Source of the DNA: Streptomyces hyderabadensis
Lineage (GTDB): Bacteria; Actinomycetota; Actinomycetes; Streptomycetales; Streptomycetaceae
Reading direction: 5' to 3'
DNA length: 48,024 nucleotides
Assembly: GCF_020404845.1 (NCBI RefSeq)
Contig: NZ_JAIOJZ010000056.1
Location: forward strand, 1-48,024
The notes below the pieces were generated by a model, which worked only from the letters and a program-made list of their open reading frames with translations, was not told the origin of the DNA and did not search any database. Shown one piece after another: positions 6,583 to 13,962 of this stretch. The first letter of the stretch is position 1, and the number at the start of each line of letters is the position of its first letter. A program made the translations under genes and the position numbers.

Positions 6583-7950
6583 ATGCCCGACAGCCAGCCG
6601 CAGCCGCCCCACTCGCCGTCGCCCTCGGACCCCGCCGACCGCGGCTCGCTCCTGCTCTCCGGGGCGCGCCTCACCGACGGCCGGACGGTGGACGTACGGC
6701 TCCACGGCGGCCGTATCGAGGCGGTCGGCACGGCCGGCAGCCTGACCCCGCGCCGCACCCTCGGCAGCCTCCCCCCGGTGCGCCCGCCCGGCCCCGGCAC
6801 GCGCCCGGGCTCCGGCGGCCACCTGAACCCCGGCGGCCACCTCGATCTCGGCGGCTACCTGCTCCTCCCGGCGCCGGCCGATCCCCATGTCCACGCCGAC
6901 ACGGCCCTCACGGCCGACGTCCCCGGCCCCGTCTCCTACCAGCCCGAGGACGTCCAGCGCCGGGCCACCGAGGCCGCCCTGCTCCAGCTGGGACACGGCG
7001 CCACCGCGCTGCGGGCACACGTGCGGGTGGGCGACGTCGCGGGCCTCGGCGCGCTGACCGCCGTACTGCGGACCCGGCGCTCCCTGCGCGGGCTCGCCGA
7101 ACTGACCGCGGTGGCGATGCCGCGGGTGCTGACCGGGGTGGCCGGTGCCGACGGGCTGGCGATGCTGCGGGACGCGGTCAAGATGGGCGCGGACGTGGTG
7201 GGCGGGTGTCCGGACCTGGACCCCGATCCGGCGGGGTACGTGGAGGCGGTCCTGGAGGTCGCCGCCGAGCACGGCTGCCCGGTCGACCTGCACACGGACG
7301 CCGCCGACCCGGCGCGGCTGGCCCGCCTGGCGGCCATGGCGGGCGGGCTGCGCCCCTCGGTCGCCATCGGCCCCTGCGACGGCCTGGGCCGGCTCCCCGC
7401 CGATGCGGTCTCCCGGGCCGCGGACCAGCTCGCGGCTGCGGGAGTGACGGTGGTCTGCCTGCCGCAGGGCGCCTGCGGACCGGTGGACCGCCCCGGGGGC
7501 ACGGCTCCGGTACGGCTGCTGCGGGCGGCCGGGGTGCGGGTCGCCGCCGGAAGCGGTGCGCTGCGGGACGTGTCCAACCCGGTCGGCCGCGGCGACCCCC
7601 TGGAGGCCGCCTATCTGCTGGCCTCGCGCCACGGGCTGCGTCCCGAGGAGGCCTACGAGGCGGTGAGCACGGCGGCACGGTCGGCCCTCGGTCTGCCCGA
7701 GGTGCGGGTGGAGGCGGGCTTCCCGGCCGAACTCGTCGCCGTGCGCGGGGACCGGCTGGCGGGTGCGCTGTCACTGGCGTACAGCCGGATCGTCGTGCAC
7801 CGGGGGCGCGTGGTGGCGCGGACCAGCGCGGTGCGCGAGTACGGCGACTCGACCGCCGCGTCGGACCTGGGGCTGCCCCGGCAGGGCGGTGCCGGACGGG
7901 GACGGCGCGACGGGCGCGGCGGCTCCGGCGGGCGCGGGGACCTGGCCTGA
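6583..7950 (+). CDS. Amidohydrolase-superfamily protein, cytosine deaminase-like but degenerate
   Basis: The product is 455 residues and similar overall to CodA-type deaminases. An N-terminal beta-sandwich (GARLTDGRTVDVRLHGGRIEAVG) leads into a TIM barrel with the HxH metal motif (His102, His104) and DLHTD (His237). Compared with the E. coli cytosine deaminase sequence as I remember it, other key positions differ. The PHFE segment reads PDLD (residues 210-213), the SHxxA segment reads GPCDG, and the metal aspartate of GHDD falls in GSGALRD (323-329). A Pro/Gly-rich insert (about 62-90) and an Arg/Gly-rich tail are further oddities. It may be inactive or have changed chemistry. ATG follows GAGGACCGCG. 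Confidence 0.75.
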   Translation: MPDSQPQPPHSPSPSDPADRGSLLLSGARLTDGRTVDVRLHGGRIEAVGTAGSLTPRRTLGSLPPVRPPGPGTRPGSGGHLNPGGHLDLGGYLLLPAPADPHVHADTALTADVPGPVSYQPEDVQRRATEAALLQLGHGATALRAHVRVGDVAGLGALTAVLRTRRSLRGLAELTAVAMPRVLTGVAGADGLAMLRDAVKMGADVVGGCPDLDPDPAGYVEAVLEVAAEHGCPVDLHTDAADPARLARLAAMAGGLRPSVAIGPCDGLGRLPADAVSRAADQLAAAGVTVVCLPQGACGPVDRPGGTAPVRLLRAAGVRVAAGSGALRDVSNPVGRGDPLEAAYLLASRHGLRPEEAYEAVSTAARSALGLPEVRVEAGFPAELVAVRGDRLAGALSLAYSRIVVHRGRVVARTSAVREYGDSTAASDLGLPRQGGAGRGRRDGRGGSGGRGDLA

Positions 7951-8079
7951 GCGAGGTCCGGGGCGTGGCGGGGTGGTGCACTGCGGCCCGCCCGCGCCGG
8001 GCGAGGCGTCCGAGTCGTACGGCGCGGGGTGGCCGAAGCCGTGCGGCGCGGGCGGTCGTCGGGGCGTACGGTCGAAGAC

Positions 8080-8736
8080 ATGCGCATTGTCATCGCTGGT
8101 GGTCATGGTCAGATCGCGCTGCGGCTGGAGCGGTTGCTCGCCGCGCGCGGTGACGAGGTGGCGGGCATCGTCCGCAAGGCCGAGCAGGCCGACGATCTGC
8201 GCGCGGCGGGCGCCGAACCGGTCGTGCTGGACCTGGAGTCGGCCTCGGTCGAGGAGGTCGCGGAGCGGCTGCGGGGCGCGGACGCGGCGGTCTTCGCGGC
8301 GGGGGCGGGTCCCGGCAGCGGGGCGGCCCGCAAGGACACGGTGGACAAGGCGGCCGCGGTCCTCTTCGCGGACGCGGCGGTCCGGGCGGGCGTACGCCGC
8401 TTCCTGATCGTGTCGTCCATGGGCGCCGACCCCGAGCACCGGGGCGACGAGATCTTCGACGTCTACCTGCGCGCCAAGGGCGAGGCGGACGCGTACGTCA
8501 GCTCGCTGGACGCCTTGGACTGGACGATCCTGCGCCCGGGCGCCCTGACGGACGACGCGGGCACGGGCCTGGTGCGTCTGGAGGCGCACACCGGCCGCGG
8601 CCCCGTACCGCGCGACGACGTCGCCGCCGTCCTGGCCGAACTGGTCGACACCCCGGCCACCAACGGCCTGACCCTGGAGCTGATCAGCGGCTCGGCGCCG
8701 GTGTCGGTGGCGGTGAAGTCGGTGGCCGGGAACTGA
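8080..8736 (+). CDS. NAD(P)-binding Rossmann protein (atypical SDR)
   Basis: The product is 218 residues. It begins MRIVIAGGHGQIALRLERLL, a dinucleotide-binding GxxGxxA motif of the atypical short-chain dehydrogenase/NmrA group. VSSMGADPEH and the YLRAKGEADAYV...WTILRPGALTDDAGTG segment sit where SDR-like isomerases carry their active-site Tyr/Lys region. The family includes sugar-epimerase-like and regulatory NADP sensors, so no specific reaction can be named. The start is the ATG directly before the nucleotide-binding motif. It is transcribed in the direction of the amidohydrolase, 129 bp downstream of it. Confidence 0.85.
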   Translation: MRIVIAGGHGQIALRLERLLAARGDEVAGIVRKAEQADDLRAAGAEPVVLDLESASVEEVAERLRGADAAVFAAGAGPGSGAARKDTVDKAAAVLFADAAVRAGVRRFLIVSSMGADPEHRGDEIFDVYLRAKGEADAYVSSLDALDWTILRPGALTDDAGTGLVRLEAHTGRGPVPRDDVAAVLAELVDTPATNGLTLELISGSAPVSVAVKSVAGN

Positions 8737-8779
8737 CGGCGGCTCGCGGCTCGGACACTCTCACGAAGGCCGGAGACGG

Positions 8780-8998
8780 CTAGAAGAGGGGCAGCTGCCC
8801 GGGGAAGTCGGGGATGACGTACCCGTCCAAGGACGGCTGCGCCGCACCGAGTTGCGCCGGCCGGCGCGACCCCGGGCAGGACACCAGCTCCCCGCTCTCC
8901 CGTGCACCGGGCGGATCGTGACGCGCGTACCGCCCCGCGACGACAGCGATCTCGCGACGGCACTCGGGGCAGATTCTGCGGCGGGAGGACGAGACCAT
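8780..8998 (-). CDS. Small CxxC protein of unknown function
   Basis: The product is 72 residues. It begins MVSSSRRRICPECRREIAVV, has a further Cys (VSCPG), and ends in a hydrophobic IPDFPGQLPLF tail. The CPEC pair suggests a small zinc- or redox-binding motif, but only three Cys are present. A longer frame reading back to 9028 exists; the internal ATG at 8998 is preferred because the sequence after it looks conserved in style. It is convergent with the SDR gene. I do not recognise a function. Confidence 0.6.
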   Translation of the reverse strand: MVSSSRRRICPECRREIAVVAGRYARHDPPGARESGELVSCPGSRRPAQLGAAQPSLDGYVIPDFPGQLPLF

Positions 8999-9057
8999 GC
9001 CACCAGTCTGCCCGCCCGCCGCCCCCACACATCCGCGCTCGGGCCCCGCTCATGACG

Positions 9058-9100
9058 AAGGGCCCCGTGACCTGCTGTTCACGCAGGTCACGGGGCCCTT
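9058..9100. terminator. Strong bidirectional terminator at tRNA-Tyr
   Basis: An 18-bp perfect stem (beginning AAGGGCCCCGTGACC) surrounds the 7-nt loop TGTTCAC, with a short T run on the plus side and A run on the minus side. It lies 12 nt beyond the 3' end of tRNA-Tyr. Confidence 0.85.
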
Positions 9101-9111
9101 TCATTCCCGTG

Positions 9112-9193
9112 TGGCGGCGCCAGGATTCGAACCTGGGAAGGCTGAGCCGGCAGATTTACAGTCTGCTCCCTTTGGCCGCTCGGGCACACCGCC
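9112..9193 (-). tRNA. tRNA-Tyr (GTA)
   Basis: An 82-nt class II tRNA. The acceptor GGCGGTG pairs with CGCCGCC, the D-arm contains GCCCGAGCGGCC, the anticodon stem-loop CAGACTGTAAATCTG carries GTA, there is a long variable arm, and the T-arm is CCCAGGTTCGAATCCTGG. The discriminator is A and CCA is not encoded. Terminated by the hairpin at 9058-9100. Confidence 0.95.
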
Positions 9194-9428
9194 GGGGTTT
9201 GCCGCCCGGGGAACCGCTGGTGGGCGGTGCTCCGTGGCAACGACGTAAACAATACCTGATGTGGAGGGGTGCTTCGCCACCCGATTGATCGCCGCCCGGA
9301 CCGCGGCGGGTGGCTAGGCTTGTCCGGATGCGGCCGAGGACCCTGCCGGGCCCGGTGGCCGCCGACGTATGCCGGTACGGACCCGACACGCGGCCCGACA
9401 CGCACCCAGATACAAGGAGCCACAGGAC

Positions 9429-9917
9429 ATGGCCGACTCCAGTTTCGACATCGTCTCGAAGGTCGAGCGGCAGGAGGTCGACAACGCCCTCAACCAGACC
9501 GCCAAGGAGATCTCGCAGCGCTACGACTTCAAGGGCGTGGGAGCCTCGATCTCGTGGTCCGGGGAGAAGATCCTCCTGGAGGCGAACTCCGAGGACCGGG
9601 TGAAGGCAGTCCTCGACGTCTTCCAGTCCAAGCTGATCAAGCGCGGCATCTCGCTCAAGGCTCTGGACGCGGGCGAGCCGCAGCTCTCCGGCAAGGAGTA
9701 CAAGATCTTCGCGTCCATCGAGGAGGGCATCTCCCAGGAGAACGCGAAGAAGGTGGCCAAGCTCATCCGCGACGAAGGCCCCAAGGGCGTGAAGGCCCAG
9801 GTGCAGGGCGAGGAGCTGCGGGTCTCCTCGAAGAGCCGGGACGACCTGCAGACCGTGATCGCCCTGCTGAAGGGCCAGGACTTCGACTTCGCGCTGCAGT
9901 TCGTCAACTACCGGTGA
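9429..9917 (+). CDS. YajQ-family nucleotide-binding protein
   Basis: The product is 162 residues and matches the YajQ/UPF0234 family throughout: MADSSFDIVSKVERQEVDNALNQ at the start, KEISQRYDFKGV, RDEGPKGVKAQVQGEELRVSSKSRDDLQ, and the ending DFALQFVNYR. YajQ proteins bind nucleotides, and some bind cyclic di-GMP and act as regulators in proteobacteria. Whether the actinobacterial form binds c-di-GMP is not shown by sequence. ATG follows AAGGAGCCACAGGAC. Single gene with its own terminator at 9948-9980. Confidence 0.93.
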   Translation: MADSSFDIVSKVERQEVDNALNQTAKEISQRYDFKGVGASISWSGEKILLEANSEDRVKAVLDVFQSKLIKRGISLKALDAGEPQLSGKEYKIFASIEEGISQENAKKVAKLIRDEGPKGVKAQVQGEELRVSSKSRDDLQTVIALLKGQDFDFALQFVNYR

Positions 9918-9947
9918 GCCGCTGAACCGAGAGCGAAACGAGACGAA

Positions 9948-9980
9948 AAGGGTGGGCACCCCGGCGGTGCCCACCCTTTC
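9948..9980. terminator. Bidirectional terminator yajQ / GlsB-like gene
   Basis: A perfect 14-bp stem AAAGGGTGGGCACC / GGTGCCCACCCTTT with loop CCGGC. The outer GACGA/TCGTC pairs extend it. It serves convergent transcripts from both sides. Confidence 0.9.
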
Positions 9981-9999
9981 TCGTCCGGTCCGCGCGCCT

Positions 10000-10266
10000 T
10001 CAGTCGCGCGAGTTGCCGAACAGGAGCCGGTAGGCGACCAGGAGCACCAGCGAGCCGCCGATCGCCGCCGCCCAGGTGGCGCCGTCGTAGAAGTCCTTGC
10101 TGATCGGGTGGTCGAGCCAGCGGGCGGATATCCAGCCGCCGATGAAGGCACCCGCGATGCCGATGAGGGTGGTGCCGATGAGCCCTCCGGGGTCGCGGCC
10201 CGGCAGCAGGAATTTGGCAATGGCTCCGGCCAGCAGTCCGAGGATGATCCAGCTGATGACGGTCAT
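10000..10266 (-). CDS. GlsB/YeaQ/YmgE-type small membrane protein
   Basis: The product is 88 residues with about three membrane helices: MTVISWIILGLLAGAIAKFLLPG, then GGLIGTTLIGIAGAFIGGWIS, and a C-terminal AAAIGGSLVLLVAYRLLFG. The GxxxG-rich pattern and LLPGRDPGG loop are typical of the transglycosylase-associated protein family, which is often stress-induced. It does not carry a transglycosylase domain. Divergent from the APC permease, with 142 bp between starts. Confidence 0.9.
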   Translation of the reverse strand: MTVISWIILGLLAGAIAKFLLPGRDPGGLIGTTLIGIAGAFIGGWISARWLDHPISKDFYDGATWAAAIGGSLVLLVAYRLLFGNSRD

Positions 10267-10408
10267 GCCGTGACCCTGCCCTTTCTCTCTGTGCCCACAC
10301 TGTGCGAGTGCTCTGCGGGCCGTTCCTCCGCGCGGTGTTCATGTCTTCTTGGTGGAGGAGACGTTCCGGGCGCGTCGGGTGGTTGCGGCGATCAGTAGGG
10401 TGCGACCC

Positions 10409-11653
10409 ATGACACCTGGGGGTTCGCAGCTGCGTCGCACTCTCGGTCTGGGCGACGCCGTCGTCGTGGGGCTCGGTTCCATGATCGGCGCCGGGGTCTT
10501 CGCCGCCCTCGCCCCGGCGGCGCGCGCAGCCGGTTCGGGGCTGCTCCCCGCCCTCGCCGTGGCAGTCGTCGTCGCCTACTGCAACGCCATGTCGTCGGCC
10601 CGGCTGGCCGCCCGGTATCCGGCCTCGGGCGGCACCTACGTCTACGGGCGTGAGCGGCTCGGGGAATTCTGGGGCTATCTCGCGGGATGGTCGTTCGTCG
10701 TCGGGAAGACGGCCTCTTGTGCCGCCATGGCGCTCACCGTGGGCGCGTACGTCTGGCCGGGGCAGGCGCATGCGGTGGCGGTCGCTGCCGTGGTGGCGCT
10801 GACCGCGGTGAACTACGGCGGGATTCAGAAGTCCGCCTGGCTGACGCGGGTGATCGTGGCGGTGGTGCTCGCTGTCCTCGCTTCCGTCGTGGTGGTGTGT
10901 CTCGGGTCGGAGCGGGCCGACGCCGGTCGGCTGGACATCGGCCTGTCGGGCGGCGCCGGCGGAGTTCTGCAGGCGGCCGGGCTGCTGTTCTTCGCGTTCG
11001 CCGGGTACGCGCGCGTCGCGACCCTCGGTGAGGAGGTGCGGGACCCGCAGCGCACCATTCCGCGCGCGATCCCGCTGGCGCTGGGGCTCACTCTGGCGGT
11101 GTACGGGTGTGTCGCGGTGGCTGTCCTTTCCGTGCTGGGCCCGGAGGGTCTCGGGCAGGCGACGGCGCCGCTGGCCGACGCGGTACGGGCGGCCGGCCTG
11201 CCTGCCCTGGTGCCGGTGGTGCGGGTGGGCGCCGCCGTGGCCGCGCTGGGGTCCCTGCTGGCCCTGATCCTGGGGGTTTCGCGGACGACCCTGGCCATGG
11301 CCCGGGACCGTCATCTGCCTGGGGCGCTGGCCGCGGTGCATCCGCGATTCCAGGTGCCGCACCGGGCGGAGCTGGCCGTGGGCGCGGTGGTCGCGGTCCT
11401 GGCGGCGACGGTGGACGTGCGTGGGGCGATCGGCTTCTCCTCCTTCGGTGTGCTGGCGTACTACGCCGTGGCCAACGCGTCGGCCTGGACGCTCGACCCG
11501 TCACGGGTGTCGCGGGTCGTGCCGGCGCTGGGGCTGGTCGGCTGTGTGGTGCTCGCGTTCTCCCTTCCGGCGGTGTCGGTCGTCGTGGGTGTGGGTGTGC
11601 TGGCGGTGGGTGTGGTGGCGTACGGGGTGCGGGGGCAGCAGGTCCCGCGGTAG
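10409..11653 (+). CDS. APC-family amino acid permease
   Basis: Integral membrane transporter of 414 residues with about 12 hydrophobic segments. The first helix holds the unwound substrate-binding motif GLGSMIGAGVFAALAPAA. SARLAARYPASGGTYVYGRERLGEFWGYLAGW is the conserved helix 2-3 region, and LGEEVRDPQRTIPRAI is the loop typical of APC transporters. The substrate is not predictable; basic or neutral amino acids are the usual range. The ATG before TPGGSQLRRTLGLGDA was chosen over an upstream start that would add an Arg-rich 20-residue leader. Confidence 0.9.
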   Translation: MTPGGSQLRRTLGLGDAVVVGLGSMIGAGVFAALAPAARAAGSGLLPALAVAVVVAYCNAMSSARLAARYPASGGTYVYGRERLGEFWGYLAGWSFVVGKTASCAAMALTVGAYVWPGQAHAVAVAAVVALTAVNYGGIQKSAWLTRVIVAVVLAVLASVVVVCLGSERADAGRLDIGLSGGAGGVLQAAGLLFFAFAGYARVATLGEEVRDPQRTIPRAIPLALGLTLAVYGCVAVAVLSVLGPEGLGQATAPLADAVRAAGLPALVPVVRVGAAVAALGSLLALILGVSRTTLAMARDRHLPGALAAVHPRFQVPHRAELAVGAVVAVLAATVDVRGAIGFSSFGVLAYYAVANASAWTLDPSRVSRVVPALGLVGCVVLAFSLPAVSVVVGVGVLAVGVVAYGVRGQQVPR

Positions 11654-11731
11654 GCGGCGGCTGGGGGCGCCTACGTGGTCGTACGTCCGCGCCCCGGGTG
11701 TCGCGCGCAGGAGGGGAAGCGGCCGGTTCCC

Positions 11732-12325
11732 TCAGGACGCCCGGGCGGGCGACGTGCCCGTCGTCACGGGCCGTCTGCCGGTGCGTATGGGGAAGTCGCC
11801 CCAGGGCAGCGGCTCCGGGCCCTCGTGCGTCTCCTCGTACCAGCCCGTGCCCTCGACCCAGGCGCGCAGCCAGTCGGCGAGGCTCGGGGCGTCGACGTAC
11901 CAGGCGTGGTCGGCGTCACCGGCGTTGGGCTCGAAGAGGAGGACGGTGGCCTGCGGGGAACGGCAGTCGACGCACGCGTACATCGCGCAGCCCCAGTGGG
12001 ATATGGGCAGGACGCCCTCGGGCCAGGGCCAGTCGGGATCCTTCGCACCGCTGTCGCGGTTGGCGAGGTACTGGGCGACGGCGGCGGGCTCGCCCGAGGG
12101 CGGGCTGTCGAGCAGGGGCAACAGACCGTACTCCGGCCCGAATCCGCCGTCTCCTATGCGCAGGTACAGCTGGGCGAGCAGGGCGGGGAGAGGAAAACCC
12201 AGGGCCGCCTCGGCGCGGGCAGGCGTCGCCCCGTCCACGGGCCCGGGCAAGGTGTCCCAACCCCACGGCCGGGTGGTCCGCGCCTTGGCGGCCACCCGTT
12301 CCAGCAACTGCTCGTTCTCGGTCAT
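11732..12325 (-). CDS. SMI1/KNR4 family protein
   Basis: The product is 197 residues. The N-terminal region (ARAEAALGFPLPALLAQLYLRIGDGGFGPEYGLLPL) is the classic SMI1/KNR4 start, where the protein walks into the conserved GxGG block. ISHWGCAMYACVDC and FEPNAGDADHAWYVDAPSLADWLRAWVEG follow. In bacteria the fold is frequent among immunity proteins of polymorphic toxin systems, but no toxin gene is adjacent here, so it is more likely a stand-alone housekeeping member. Convergent with the APC permease (79 bp). Confidence 0.85.
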   Translation of the reverse strand: MTENEQLLERVAAKARTTRPWGWDTLPGPVDGATPARAEAALGFPLPALLAQLYLRIGDGGFGPEYGLLPLLDSPPSGEPAAVAQYLANRDSGAKDPDWPWPEGVLPISHWGCAMYACVDCRSPQATVLLFEPNAGDADHAWYVDAPSLADWLRAWVEGTGWYEETHEGPEPLPWGDFPIRTGRRPVTTGTSPARAS

Positions 12326-12365
12326 GGATTCATCATGCAGGCCGCCGCCGACATCGGGGCGGGCC

Positions 12366-12392
12366 TGTGGACAACCGGGCAGCTGTGGACAA
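12366..12392. promoter_or_regulatory. Pair of DnaA-box-like sequences
   Basis: TGTGGACAA, the reverse complement of the DnaA box TTGTCCACA, occurs at 12366-12374 and 12384-12392, 18 bp apart and in the same orientation. They lie in the 96-bp gap upstream of the SMI1/KNR4 gene and downstream of yccF. Both match the strong Streptomyces box exactly. DnaA binding is inferred. Confidence 0.55.
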
Positions 12393-12421
12393 CGAAGGCC
12401 ACACTCAGCAGCGCCGAGGCC

Positions 12422-12841
12422 CTACCAGCCACTCCCCCGCTGGGTCGGTCCCGCCGCCGTGAACGGCTGGTCCGTGCGGATGATCTCGCGCCCCAGCGGG
12501 AGCAGCGAGACGGGGATCAGCTTGAAGTTGGCGATGCCGAGCGGGATGCCGATGATCGTGACGCAGAGCGCGATCCCGGTGACGATGTGACCGAGGGCCA
12601 GCCACCAGCCGGCGAGGACGAGCCACAGCACGTTCCCGATGCAGGAGGGTGCTCCCGCGCCGCGGCGCTCGACCGTCGTGTACCCGAAGGGCCACAGCGC
12701 GTAGACGCCGATGCGGAAGGCCGCGATGCCGAACGGGATACCGATGATCGTGATGCAGAGCAGCGCGCCCGCGAGCAGGTAGCCGAGGAACAGCCAGAAG
12801 CCGCTGAGCACGAGCCAAATGACGTTCAGGATGGTCTTCAC
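12422..12841 (-). CDS. yccF: YccF domain membrane protein
   Basis: The product is 139 residues and contains a duplicated YccF unit. NVIWLVLSGFWLFLGYLLAGALLCITIIGIPFGIAAFRI is repeated as NVLWLVLAGWWLALGHIVTGIALCVTIIGIPLGIANFKL, giving about four membrane segments with the GIPxGIA signature in each half. The biochemical role of YccF is unknown. Its ATG overlaps the htpX stop by 4 bp, so the two are translationally coupled and may share a membrane quality-control role (inference). Confidence 0.92.
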   Translation of the reverse strand: MKTILNVIWLVLSGFWLFLGYLLAGALLCITIIGIPFGIAAFRIGVYALWPFGYTTVERRGAGAPSCIGNVLWLVLAGWWLALGHIVTGIALCVTIIGIPLGIANFKLIPVSLLPLGREIIRTDQPFTAAGPTQRGSGW

Positions 12842-13701
12842 TGCTGACGACCTGCCATCTTTTCGAGTCGGGCGATTCGCTCCGCCATCGGAGGATGGGT
12901 GGAGAACATCTTGGAGAGTCCCTGCCCCGGCCGGAAGGGGTTGGCGATCATCATGTGGCTGGCGGTCTCGAGCCGGGGCTCCGGGGGGAGCGGGAGCTGC
13001 TTGGTGCCGAGTTCCAGTTTGCGCAGGGCGTCGGCCAGGGCGAGCGGGTCACCGGTCAGCTGGGCGCCGGAGGCGTCGGCCTCGTACTCCCGGGACCGGC
13101 TGATCGCCAGCTGGATGACGGTGGCGGCGAGCGGTCCGAGCAGCATGATGAGGAGCATGCCCAGCAGACCCGGGCCGTCGTCGTCGTTGGACCGCCCCAC
13201 GGGGATCAGCCAGGCGAAGTTGACCAGGAACATGATCACCGAGGCGAGGGCGCCGGCGACGGACGAGATGAGGATGTCGCGGTTGTAGACGTGGCTGAGT
13301 TCGTGCCCGATGACGCCGCGCAGCTCGCGCTCGTCGAGCAGGCGCAGGATGCCCTCGGTGCAGCACACGGCGGCGTTGCGCGGGTTGCGGCCGGTCGCGA
13401 AGGCGTTCGGTGCCTCCGTCGGCGAGATGTACAGGCGGGGCATCGGCTGGCGGGCCTGGGTGGAGAGGTCGCGGACCATGCGGTACAGCGCCGGGGCCTC
13501 GAACTCGCTGACCGGACGGGCGCGCATGGCGCGGAGGGCGAGCTTGTCGCTGTTCCAGTACGCGTACGCGTTGGTGCCCAGGGCGACGAGGACGGCGACG
13601 ACGAGCCCCGCTCGGCCGAAGAAGCTGCCGATGACGATGATGAGCGCGGACAGTCCCCCGAGGAGTACTGCGGTCCTGAGCCCGTTGTGCCGGCGGTGCA
13701 C
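12838..13701 (-). CDS. htpX: Membrane zinc metalloprotease HtpX (M48B)
   Basis: The product is 287 residues. Two N-terminal membrane segments (about residues 9-27 and 31-48) precede the protease domain. The zinc motif HELSH gives His133, Glu134 and His137, with the third ligand in SREYEADASG (about 205-207). Two further membrane segments lie between them. PTEAPNAFATGRNPRNAAVC is the family signature. It degrades damaged membrane proteins in E. coli. GTG is preceded by GGAGGG. Transcribed after the nuo operon in the same direction, but separated from it by a strong hairpin and 261 bp. Coupled to yccF. Confidence 0.95.
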   Translation of the reverse strand: MHRRHNGLRTAVLLGGLSALIIVIGSFFGRAGLVVAVLVALGTNAYAYWNSDKLALRAMRARPVSEFEAPALYRMVRDLSTQARQPMPRLYISPTEAPNAFATGRNPRNAAVCCTEGILRLLDERELRGVIGHELSHVYNRDILISSVAGALASVIMFLVNFAWLIPVGRSNDDDGPGLLGMLLIMLLGPLAATVIQLAISRSREYEADASGAQLTGDPLALADALRKLELGTKQLPLPPEPRLETASHMMIANPFRPGQGLSKMFSTHPPMAERIARLEKMAGRQQ

Positions 13702-13908
13702 GGTACGCCCTCCAAGTCGTGCAGCAGGGGAACCCTTTGCTTGCTGGTCTCGCTCGCTGTGGTTGCTTCCTGGTCTCCGGTGCCACCGGTGCCGTGGGTG
13801 ACACGTCCAGTGGACCCTTCCGTACTGGTCAACGCCAGGCGACGGCCACCAGTTCCCCGGCGTCCGGGGCGGCAGGTGTGGTCCGTACGGGTGACGGCCG
13901 CGGCGGGC

Positions 13909-13949
13909 GGCACGCGCGCGTGGAGCCGGGTGCCGTACGCGCGCGTGCC
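13909..13949 (-). terminator. Terminator of the nuo operon
   Basis: A perfect 13-bp GC-rich stem GGCACGCGCGCGT / ACGCGCGCGTGCC with a 15-nt loop, 13 nt past the nuoN stop codon. It lies in the 261-bp gap before htpX. Confidence 0.7.
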
Positions 13950-13962
13950 CGGGCGGGTGCGT

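Noticed and set aside
11732..12325. Immunity protein of a toxin system
   Set aside because: The SMI1/KNR4 fold occurs in immunity proteins, but no toxin, WXG or Rhs gene is adjacent, so there is no support for that role.
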